Translations under genes and position numbers: made by a program | DNA from: Thinopyrum elongatum | Lineage: Eukaryota > Streptophyta > Magnoliopsida > Poales > Poaceae | Direction: 5' to 3' | DNA: 64,000 bases | Assembly (NCBI GenBank): GCA_011799875.1 | Contig: CM022302.1 | Coordinates: forward strand, 203,900,086 to 203,964,085 | The notes under the pieces: generated by a model | Told to the model about the DNA's origin: nothing | Database searches by the model: none | Seen by the model: only the letters and a program-made list of their open reading frames with translations | Part shown: one piece after another, positions 54,752-64,000 of the stretch | Numbering within the stretch: the stretch's first letter is position 1 | Layout of the letters: each line of letters opens with the position of its first letter

Positions 54752-56233
54752 TGTAGAACAGTAGAGATAAGTATTTCCCTCAGTTAAGAACCAAGGTTAT
54801 CAATCTAGTAGGAGAACCATGATAACCCACAAGTATAGGGGATCGCAACAGTTTTCGAGGGTAGAGTATTCAACCCAAATTTATTGATTCGACACAAGGG
54901 GAGCCAAAGAATATTTGCAATTATTACCAACTGAGTTGTCAATTCAACCACACCTGGAGATTAATTATCTATAGCAAAGTGATCAGTAGCAAAGTACTAT
55001 GAGAGTTTTGATAGCAGTAGTGATAGTAACAGTAACGGTAACAATGATAGCAATGATTTTGTAGCAAGTGTAACAGTAATAGTAGAAGTAGTAACTTAGC
55101 AAAAACAATATAAGAGAAATTTGTAGGCATTGGATCGGTGAATTTGTTGGATGATATTCATCATATAACAGTCATAACCTAGGGCGATACGGCACTAGCT
55201 CCAGTTCATAAATATAATGTAGGCATGTATTTCGTAAATAGTCATACGTGCTTATGGAAAGAACTTGCATGACATCCTTTGTCCTACCCTCCCGTGGCAG
55301 CGGGGTCCATATGGAAACTAAGGGATATTAAGGTCTCCTTCTAATAGAGAACCGGAACAAAGCATTAACACATAGTGAATACATGAACTCCTCAAATTAC
55401 GTTCATCATCGGAAAGTATCCCGACTTCTGTCACTCCGGGGTTTACGGATCATAACACGTAATAGGCGACTATAACTTGCAAGATCGGATCTAGAACATA
55501 GATATAACGGTGATAACATAAATGGTTTAGATCTGAAATCATGGCACCCGGGCCCAAAGTGACAAGCATTAAGTATGGCAAAGTCATAGCAACATGAATC
55601 TTAGAACATAATGGACACTAGGGATCAAGCCCTAACAAAACTAACTCGATTACATGATGAATCTCATCCAACTCCTCACTGACCAGTGAGCCTACGAAGG
55701 AATTACTCACTCCTAGTGGGGAGCATCATGGAATTGGCGATGGAGAAGGGTTGGTGATGACGAAGATCGAAGATCCCCCTCTCCGGAGCCCCAAACGGAC
55801 TCCAGATCTGGCCTCCCGATGAAGAACAGGAGGTGGCGGCGGCTCTGTCTCGTGAAACACGATAATTCTTTCTCCCCCATTTTTTTCTGGAAAAATAGGT
55901 ATTTATGGAGTTGGATTCAGGGTCTGCAGGGCCACCAGGTGGGGACAACCCACTTGGGCGCAACAGGAGGGGAGGCGCGCCCTGGTGGGTTGTGCCCATC
56001 CAGGGCCCCCCCTCCGGTGGTTCTTGGCTTCAGTAATTCTCTTTTATTATATAAAAAATCTTCGCAAAGTTTCGTTCCAATCCGAGAACTTTTATTTCTG
56101 CACAAAAAACAACACCATGGGAGTTCTGCTGAAAACAGCGTCAGTATGGGTTAGTTTCATTCAAATCATGCAAATTAGAGTTCAAAACAAGAGAAAAAGC
56201 GTTAGGAAAAGTAGATACGACGGAGATGTATCA
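54752..56233 (-). repeat. 3' LTR of the Athila-like element (1482 bp)
   Basis: Minus-strand start TGATACATCTCCGTCG directly after the purine tract AAGCTTGGGGGAGT (56234-56247); the other end reads TGTAGAACAGTAGAG on the plus strand. Includes GTGATAGTAACAGTAACGG-type simple repeats (55010-55100). Confidence 0.82.
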
Positions 56234-58351
56234 ACTCCCCCAAGCTTAAACCTTTGCTTGTCCTCAAGCAATTCAGTTGATAAACTGAAAGTGAAAAAGA
56301 AAAACTTTTATGAACTCTTTTGCTCTTGTTTACATAAATAGGCTTAAGTAGCACCTACGTTTTCGGCAAAGATCATGACTAACCATGTTGACAATGACTC
56401 TTAAAAAATATATTAACTCATATCAATGACATAATCAACTAGCGAGCAATAATAAAATATCTCAAATGACAACACTTTGTCAAAACAACCATGATATAAT
56501 ATGGCAATAGTGGTGTCTCGCTAGCCCTTTCTGAGACCTTAAAACATAAATGTAGAGCACCTCCAAAGTTCAAGCAACGACTAAACATTGTAATTCATGG
56601 TATAAAAGATCCAGTCATGATGCACCCAACATTAGCTATACACAATGCATGAGGATGCCAATAGTGCTCTCAGATCCGGCACTTATTTGAGAAGGTGATG
56701 ACACGACATAAAAGTAAATAGATAGTCCCTTCGCAGAGGGAAGCAGTGATTTGCAGCGGTGCCAAAGCTCAAGTTTTTTAAAATAGAGGTAAATGAAATT
56801 TTGAGAAATGCACCCTTCCTGTTTACTTCGTGACCATCAGTTATCGATATCTTCCATGCTAAACATATTAGTGGCGGTTCCCAAGTGACAAAAGTAAAGG
56901 TTTACTCCCCCTCCACAAACAAACACACTCCATGGCTAACCGAATCCACGGGTACCGACCATACCAGCAACAATCCTGGGGGAGTTTTGTTTAATTATTT
57001 GCAATTTTGAATTTGGGACTGGGCATCCCTATTACCGCCCCTCTCGTACAAGGATGAGTGAATAAACACTCATCATGAGAATAACCCACTTAGCATGGAA
57101 GATATTGACTACCTCCTGTAACTCTATGAACAATCCAGGCACACAAAAACGGATGTTTATTTGAAGTTTTTAGAGATGGCACATGCAAATTTACTTAGAG
57201 CGGCAGGGTAATACCGCATATAGGTAGGTATGGTGGACTCATCTGGGATAACTTCGGTTTTAGGATTTTGATGCACAAGCAGTTTTCTCGCTTAGTACAA
57301 GCGAAGGCTAGCAAATAGATTGAGAAGCGGCCAGCTAGAGAGCAAAAACGGTCATGAACATGCATTATGCATAAGTAACATTGGATACTAGCATGAGTAG
57401 GATATGAACACCATGAACATAAATATCACAGAGGCTATGTTGGTTTTGATTCAACTACATGCATGAACATGTGCCAAGTCAAGCCACTCAAACATTCAGA
57501 GGAGGATACCATATCATCATACTACATCATAATCAGTTTAATGCAATGTTGACATCCAAGATAAATCATCATCCACTCCTAGCTACTTAAGCATGGCATG
57601 AGAAACTATAATCTCTAATTGTCATTGCAAACATGTTTGATCATAATAGGCTGAATCATGGATACTAGGTTAAACATATTTACAAAAACAGAACAAGTTG
57701 AGTTCATACCTGTTTCCCTCTGCCACAGCCGGTTCACCAAATATCGTCATTACTGCCTTTCACTTGCACGACCGAATGATTTGAAAATAATAATAGTGCA
57801 AGAGTGCCGTGTACTAAGCTAGAATCTGCAAACATTTTATTCAAAGGAGAAGACAAGGTAATTTGGGCTCTTTGTTAGATCAACAATAATGCATATGAGA
57901 GCCACTCGACATTTTCATCGTGGCCTTCTCCTCGGTATGACTCAATAAAAAGAAAAGAAATTCAGAGAAACACACTGAAATATTTTTGGAATTTTTAGTT
58001 TTTCTTGAAGAAAGCAAATTAAAGAAAAGAAAAACAAAAGGAGAAAAACTATTTACACGGGACAGCTCCCAACAAGCAAAAGACGAACAAGGAAATCTTT
58101 TTGGGTTTTCTTTTTAATACTACAACTAACTAAACTAGAAAGAAAAACCAAAAAAAAGTAAGAAACATTTTTTTTGGATTTCCTCAAAGTTTCTCAAACA
58201 CACAAGAAGAAAGCAAGAAAATAAATTTAGCATGGATAATACAATGAAAAAGTGTGGACACCGATAACTGGAATGAAATGTGTGAACATGAATGTAATGT
58301 CGGTGGAAATACGTACTCCCCCAAGCTTAGCCTTTTGGCCTAGCTTGGTAA
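56234..58351 (-). other. Non-coding 3' tail of the Athila-like element
   Basis: AT-rich, about 2.1 kb, no supported gene. A purine tract AAGCTTGGGGGAGT lies at its LTR end (56234-56247) and a second copy of the motif at about 58316-58329, just after the extra ORF. Confidence 0.6.
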
Positions 58352-59373
58352 TCACCATCCGCGGCCTGCATAGTAGCCAGAGTGGTAGCTCACGGAGGCT
58401 CTTGGTGCAGCCTCCTTGGCCTTCCGAGCAGCGACAACCTCAGCGTTGTGTACACGGGCCTCGCTCTCAAGAACATAATACCTTCCCTTGTTGTGAACAT
58501 CAAAAAGAGCAGGCGCAGGCAAAAAGGTGTCCAGAACGGACTTTTTATTAAACAACAAGTTATATGTATAATTATGAGTTTCACCACTAAGGAACTTATG
58601 GCGCTTCATGGCATCAAAGTCTATGTACTGCGTGGGTAGGATAGGGTCATGAGGCCAAGGTGATACACCCAGCTCCCTTGCCAGACGTGTGGCATAAATC
58701 CCACCATAAAAATATCCACTACCAGCGTTGTGTTGCAACCTACTTGCAACAATCGCTCCAAGGTTATAACATTTAACACCGGTGAAAGCGGTACGTCTGA
58801 GGCTTAAGTCAGGAACACAAAGTGTACTACAGTCCTATTTGCCTACGATGCATTTTCCATTAAATAGTGCAAAGTATTGAATCGAAGGGAAATGAATACT
58901 CTTTATTCTACCTTGCGTCACCCCTCTAGTTTCACCAAAGCAAAGGCTAGTCAAGAATATCTCATACTCAGATCTTGGGGGTTCTTCTAGCGAACCCCAA
59001 ATGGGATTTTGCAGTAGTTAGAAAATGTTTCTAGAGGTAAAGTAAATGGATGGTCATACAGTTTAAACGACACTCTAGACTCACGAGGATGAAATTTAAA
59101 TCCTTTGGTAAATGATTTCGTGAGGCTAAGATGTTGGTTGCACTTATCTTCGATGTAGGGACCGAGCTCGGCGTTGTGGATATATTGATCAAATTCTTCT
59201 TTAATACCGGCCATGATCATGAAATCGTCTCACGGCCATAGACATGATTTGGTGGCGGCATCCCGTATAGAATTTGCACTTGGTTCAACATAAGACCGAT
59301 GAACGGAGATGCTACTAGAAGATGCCTCCGAGGACTTCCGCCTCGAAGAACTCCTCCCAAAGAGGTTCATCAT
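58352..59373 (-). pseudogene. Extra ORF of Athila-like element, disrupted
   Basis: Minus-strand ATG at 59371-59373 (MMNLFGRSSSRRKSSEASSS). After a stop near 59230 it reads GIKEEFDQYIHNAELGPYIE, CNQHLSLTKSFTKGFKFHPR and SFKLYDHPFTLPLETF. After stops between 58990 and 58800 it reads LGAIVASRLQHNAGSGYFYG, GGIYATRLARELGVSPWPHD, FDAMKRHKFLSGETHNYTYN and ends GYYAGRGW at 58352. I recognise this as a protein carried by many Triticeae Gypsy elements with a plant mobile-domain-like flavour, function unknown. At least four stops make this copy non-functional. Confidence 0.6.
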
Positions 59374-60153
59374 ATTTGCGTACAATTTTCTAAAAAAATA
59401 TTTAGTCACAAAATTTTTGTCAACAAAACTTCACAAGATTGATAGCAACTACTCATAGGTATGCATAGAGGCCATATCAAGCATTCAAACTACTTAGGAC
59501 TCTAAGAATTCAACATGCAAGCTCATCTACAGCAGCACCAAGAGTAGCTCATTATTCAAAATATAAACCACTAAAGTAAAAACTAATTGGGCCATTGGAG
59601 GAGTCACATACCAAGTAGGAATCCCCCAAAACAGTTTCGGAAACGGAGCTTCGAGCAAAGAGATCGAAATCCACGGGTTTGAGAGCAAGAACACGAGGGA
59701 GAGAGCAATGGTGATTCTTTTCTGGAGGTAGGTGATGACATGGGCTAAAGAGATAAGTAAGGGGGCCCACGTGGGGACCACAACCCACCAGGGCGTGCTT
59801 GGGGCTGCTGGCGCGCCCAGGTGGGTTGTGCCCACCTGGAGCACCCCCCTGATGTTATTTGCACTAAAAATTCTTAAATATTCAGAAAAAATCGTGTTAA
59901 ATTTTCAGGGCATTCTGAGAACTTTTCTTTCTGGGTCATTTTTTATTGCACGGGAAAATCAGAAAACAGGCAAAACATGGTATTTTATTTCAAATGACTA
60001 ATAAAAATAGAAAACAAAAGGTAAGGACAGAAGGTAGTGCTTACTAAATTCATCAACCTCATACCTCTCAAAAATGATCCATTAATAAGGTTGATCAAGT
60101 CTTCTTAACAACCACTTTTGATTAGCATGAAACCGAAGAACTTTCGTAAAACA
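59374..60153 (-). other. Non-coding spacer between gag-protease and the extra ORF
   Basis: About 780 bp where pol would be expected; no RT or integrase motif in any frame. It holds a GC-rich LTR-like phrase (CACAACCCACC...GGTGGGTTGTG around 59775-59840), so an old LTR piece may be embedded. Confidence 0.55.
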
Positions 60154-62702
60154 CTAAGTTACCTCAACGGGGATATGCACGTCCCCAACAATAAGCATTT
60201 CATATTTCTTTTTGGCAGTACGTAGAGGTTGTTGAAAACTTCCAATAGTGAATGTCGGAGATTTTCCAATAACATTAATACCATTCACTTGGAATTGTTT
60301 CTTTGGAAAGTGCACCGTATGCTCATTACCATTGATATGAAAGGTGACCTTGCTTTTATTGCAATCAATAACAGCCCCTGCAGTATTCAAGAAGGGTCTA
60401 CCAAGGATAATCGACATGTTGTCGTCCTCGGGCATCTCAAGTATAACAAAGTCAGTCAAGATAGTAACATTTGCAACAACAACGGGCACATCCTCACAAA
60501 TACCGATAGGTATGGCGGTTGATTTGTCAGCCATTTGCAAAGATATTTCAGTAGGTGTGAGTTTATTCAAATCAAGTCTTTTATATAAGGAGAAAGGTAT
60601 AACACTAACACCAGCTCCTAAATCACACAAAGCAGTTTTAACATAATTTCTTTTTATGGAGCAAGGTATAGTTGGTATCCCCGGATCTCCAAGTTTTTTA
60701 GGTACTCCATCCTTAAAAGAGTAGTTAGCAAGCATAGTGGAGATTTTAGCTTCCGGAATTTTTCTTTTATTAGAGATGATGTCTTTCATATATTTTGCAT
60801 AAGGTGTCATCTTTAAAATATCAGTCAAGCGAGTGCGCAAAAAGACTGGCCTAAGCATTTCAACAAAGCGTTCAAACTCCTCATCATGCTTTTTCTTAGT
60901 TGATTTAGGTGGAAAGGGCATGGGCTTTTGAACCCAAGGTTCTCTTTCTTTCCCATGTTTTCTAGCAACAAAGTCTCTTTTATCATATCTTTTATTTTTA
61001 GGTTGTGGGTTATCAAGATCAATAGCTGGTTCTATCTCAACATCATTATCCGGTTCTTTATCATTGTTTGGTTGAGTGTCTTCATGAACATCCTCATTAT
61101 GTTTTTCATTATCACTAGGTGAATGTTCATTACCAGATTGAGTTTCAGCATCAGAGATAGAAACATCATTATTATTTGCAGGAGGTTCTTCTACTTCAGG
61201 TTCACTAGAGGTGTGCAAAGTCCTATCATTTTTCTTCTTCTTTTTCTTCTTAGAAGGACTAGGTGCATCAGTGTTAGCTCTTTGAGAGTCTTGTTCAATT
61301 CTTTTTGGGTGTCCCTCAGGATAAAGTGGTTCCTGAGTCATTTTACCTCCTCTAGTTGCTACTCTAACAGCAACGTCGTGTATATTATTATTCATTTCAT
61401 CAAGCAATTCTCTTTGAGATTTAGCAACTTGTTCTAATTGAGTTTGAACCATAGAGGCATGTTTTCCTACACCTCTAACATCATTGGTAATTCTAAATAG
61501 CAAGTCACTCAAGCGAGCAATCATATCAGAATTATATTTCAGTTGTTTCATAACATTTGCATTGAAGTGATCTTGCTTTCTAATGTAATTATCAAACTCA
61601 TGAAGGCATTTACTAGGATGCATATTATAAGGATTGTCATTATCATTAAATTTCATTAGAGAATTTACCTCTACCACCTTGGGTGGTGGTGTGTCAAGCC
61701 CATGTATTTCCTCAATAGGAGATAAATTTTTGGCATCCTCAGCTTTAATACCTTTTTCCTTCATAGATTTCTTTGCCTCTTGCATATCTTCCGGAGTGAG
61801 ATATAAGATACCCCTCTTCTTCAGAGTGGGTTTGGGCGGTGGTTCAGGAAGAGTCCAATCATCATAATTTTCCAATATGTTATTCAACAATTCTTTAGCT
61901 TGTTCAACAGTTCGTTCCCTGAAAACACAACCAGCACAACTATCTAGGAAGTCCCTAGAAGCATCGATTAGTCCATTATAGAAGATATCAAGTATTTCAT
62001 TTTTCTTAAGAGGATGATCAGGCAAAGCATTAAGCAATTGGAGAAGCCTCCCCCAAGCTTGTGGGAGACTCTCTTCTTCAATTTGCACAAAGTTAAATAT
62101 TTCCTGTAAGGCAGCTTGTTTCTTATGAGCAGGAAAATATTTTTCAGAGAAGTAATAGATCATATCCTGGCGACTACGCACACAACCAGAAGCAAGAGTA
62201 TTGTACCATATCTTAGCATCACCCTTTAATGAGAACGGAAATAATTTGAGAATATAATAGTAGTGAATTTTCTCATCATGAGCAAATAGGGTGGCTATGT
62301 CATTCTGCTAAGTTAGATGTGCCACAACAATTTCAGTTTCATAACCATGGAAAGGATCAGATTCAACCAAAGTAATTAACTCTGGGTCGACAGAGAATTC
62401 ATAATCCTTATCATCAACAAAGATAGGTGAAGTAGAAAACTTAGGATCACATTTCATTCTAGCATTCAAAGATTTTTCTTTCAGTTTGCGTAATAATTTC
62501 TTAAGATCATCTCTATTGTTGCCAGCAAGAAAATCTCTAGCTGTCTCCTCATCCATAACATAACCTTCAGGTACTTTAGGCAATTCTTATCTAGGAGAAC
62601 TGGATCTAATAGGTGTTTCAAGATTTTCAGTTTCAAGTGCTTCATCAGTTTCAATAATTTCATTCTCTTTAGCTCTAGCAATTTGTTCATCAAGAAATTC
62701 AC
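60154..62702 (-). pseudogene. Athila-like gag-protease, N-terminally truncated, two stops
   Basis: Minus strand, one frame throughout except for stops at 62587-62589 and 62308-62310. Gag domain: KLFPFSLKGDAKIWYNTLAS, SRQDMIYYFSEKYFPAHKKQ, WGRLLQLLNALPDHPLKKNE. Then comes an acidic/lysine linker with a KKKKKK tract. Retropepsin-like domain near the end: TALCDLGAGVSVIPFSLYKR, with DLGA in the active-site position as in Athila-type proteases, and NMSIILGRPFLNTAGAVIDC. The open part 60154-62181 is 675 codons long. It ends with VEVT and a stop at 60154-60156. The start is lost: the frame runs directly into LTR sequence at 62703. Confidence 0.85.
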
Positions 62703-62703
62703 C

Positions 62704-63561
62704 TAGTGAATACATGAACTCCTCAAATTATGTTCATCATCGGAAAGTATCCCGACTTCTGTCACTCCGGGGTTTACGGATCACAACACGTAATAGGTGA
62801 ATATAACTTGCAAGATCGGATCTAGAACATAGATATAATGGTGATAACATAAACGGTTCAGATCTGAAATCGTGGCACCCGGGCCCAAACTGACAAGCAT
62901 TAAGCATGGCAAAGTCATAGCAACATCAATCTCATAACATAATGGACACTAGGGATCTAGCCCTAACAAAACTAACTCGATTACATGATGAATCTCATCC
63001 AACTCCTCAGCGACCAGCGAGCCTATGAAGGAATTATTCACTCCCGGTGGGGAGCATCATGGAATTGGCGATGGAGAAGGGTTGGTGATGACGAAGATCG
63101 AAGATCCCCCTCTCCGGAGCTCCAAACGGACTCCAGATCTGGCCTCCCGATGAAGAACAGGAGGTGGCGGCGGCTTTGTCTCGTGAAACGCGATAATTCT
63201 TTCTCCCCCATTTTTTTCTAGAAAAATAGGTATTTATGGAGTTGGATTCAGGGTCTGCGGGGCCACTAGGTGAGGACAACCCACCTGGGCGCGCCAGGAG
63301 GGGGGCGCGTCCTGGTGGGTTGTGCCCACCCAGGGGGCCCCTCGGTGGTTCTTGGCTCCAGTAATTCTCTTTTATTATGTAAAAAATCCTCGCAAAGTTC
63401 CTTTCCAATCTTAGAACTTTTATTTCTGCACAAAAAACAACACCACTGTAGTTCTGCTGAAAACAGCGTCAGTCCGGGTTAGTTTCATTCAAATCATGCA
63501 AATTAGAGTTCAAAACAATAGGAAAAGCGTTAGGATAAGTAGATACGACGGAGATGTATCA
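62704..63561 (-). repeat. Truncated 5' LTR of the Athila-like element
   Basis: Aligns to 55373-56233 of the other LTR; the part matching 54752-55372, the primer-binding site and the gag start are missing. Outer end TGATACATCTCCGTCG at 63561. Confidence 0.83.
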
Positions 63562-64000
63562 AACCACGCAACACCTCGCTAGCAGTACCTGCATACAAGA
63601 TAACTAATCCTTGCACCCAACGCGAACAAGGGGTTGTCAATCCCTCGACGGTTAATTGCAAGATTAATTTGTATGATGATAGATAGATAGATCGCACAAA
63701 AATATAAAATAAAATAAAGAAAGAAAAATTGCAGCAAGGTATTTTTGGATTTTAATATATGATAAAAGTAGACCCAGGGGCCATTGTTTTCACTAGAGGC
63801 TTCTCTCGAGAAAATAGCATACGGTGGGTAAACAAATTACCGTTGGGCAATTGATAGAAAAGCAAATAATCATGACGATATCCAAGGCAATGATCATGTA
63901 TATAGGCATCACGGCCGAGACAAGTAGACCGACTCCTGCCTTCATCTAATACTATTACTCCACACATCGACCTCTATCCAGCATGCATCGAGAGTATTAA
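63562..64000 (-). repeat. Gypsy LTR fragment, minus strand, continues beyond window
   Basis: Contains CCCTCGACGGTTAATTGC, GATAGATAGATAGATCGC, GTAGACCCAGGGGCCATTG and CTCGAGAAAATAGCATACGG, which I recognise as Sabrina/WHAM-type LTR sequence in reverse. No gene. It is the target into which the preceding element appears to be inserted. Confidence 0.6.

Larger units (their letters stand above)
54752..63561 (-). mobile_element. Athila-like Gypsy element, minus strand, gag-protease only
   Basis: 3' LTR 54752-56233, interior 56234-62703, truncated 5' LTR 62704-63561. Gag-protease at 60154-62702, an extra ORF remnant at 58352-59373, no RT, RNase H or integrase. Fatima/Sabrina-type from memory. No matching TSD: the left flank reads GATGA, the right AACCA. 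Confidence 0.82.

Noticed and set aside
55703..56154. ORFs in both Athila-like LTRs (again at 63034-63408)
   Set aside because: LTR sequence repeated at both ends; no recognised domain.
1..64000. tRNA, rRNA, miRNA or snoRNA genes
   Set aside because: No cloverleaf, rRNA core or convincing conserved box was noticed by eye; MITE palindromes could be mistaken for miRNA hairpins but have transposon ends.

Overview
This window looks like intergenic heterochromatin of a Triticeae grass (wheat, Aegilops, rye or barley lineage). The evidence is family-level recognition of its elements: an Angela/BARE/WIS-type Copia LTR, Athila-like Gypsy LTRs starting TGATACATCTCC, a large CACTA element, and small Stowaway MITEs with CTCCCTCC/GGAGGGAG ends and TA target sites. 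I see no intact host gene, no tRNA or rRNA, and nothing prokaryotic. Family names come from memory of repeat libraries; boundaries, target-site duplications (TSDs), stops and frameshifts are read from the sequence.

Layout. (1) 1-6091: a decayed Copia element, plus strand, with its 5' LTR outside the window. Its 3' LTR ends inside (2) 6092-11047: the 3' part of an Athila-like Gypsy element (env-position ORF, long non-coding tail, LTR 9455-11047). (3) 11048-12775 and 53255-53522: two pieces of an older Gypsy-related element, split by (4) a Gypsy element here called G1, at 12776-53254. G1 has matching 5-bp TSDs (AGCTT at both ends), so a 40-kb block is one nested insertion. (5) G1's 5' LTR is itself cut in two (12776-12998 and 46907-47526) by a CACTA transposon of about 33.9 kb at 12999-46906, with CACTAC/GTAGTG ends and 3-bp flanks CAT/CGT.

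The CACTA is the most unusual object. It has no recognisable transposase, but it has different subterminal repeat arrays at its two ends. It also contains several gene-like, mostly single-copy sequences. These are a WRN-type 3'-5' exonuclease remnant (16751-17380), a coiled-coil-like gene with a TATA box (32132-32673), a SINA/SIAH-type E3 ubiquitin ligase gene with its intron (34544-35463), an alanine-rich 10-residue-repeat gene with a TATA box (36563-37223), and a multi-exon gene with amplified exons (about 39.7-45.4 kb). All are disrupted. A Copia element was inserted in it (18950 to about 28130) with an odd LTR-partial interior-LTR-interior arrangement. At least four MITEs also sit inside.

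(6) 47527-52417: G1 interior, with degenerate gag, protease, a reverse transcriptase carrying an internal deletion, no integrase, and an antisense ORF resembling a B3 DNA-binding domain. Its 3' LTR is 52418-53254. (7) 53523-54751: a second copy of the same Gypsy family in inverse orientation (G2), forming a large inverted repeat with G1's 3' end. (8) 54752-63561: an Athila-like Gypsy element, minus strand, with gag-protease and an extra ORF but no RT or integrase. Its 5' LTR is fused directly to gag by a deletion. (9) 63562-64000: start of another Gypsy LTR, minus strand.

Nesting order, oldest to youngest, in the centre: old Gypsy fragment, then G1, then CACTA, then the Copia element and MITEs. 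No gene set here works together as an operon or pathway. The common theme is nested transposition with capture and decay of host gene fragments.
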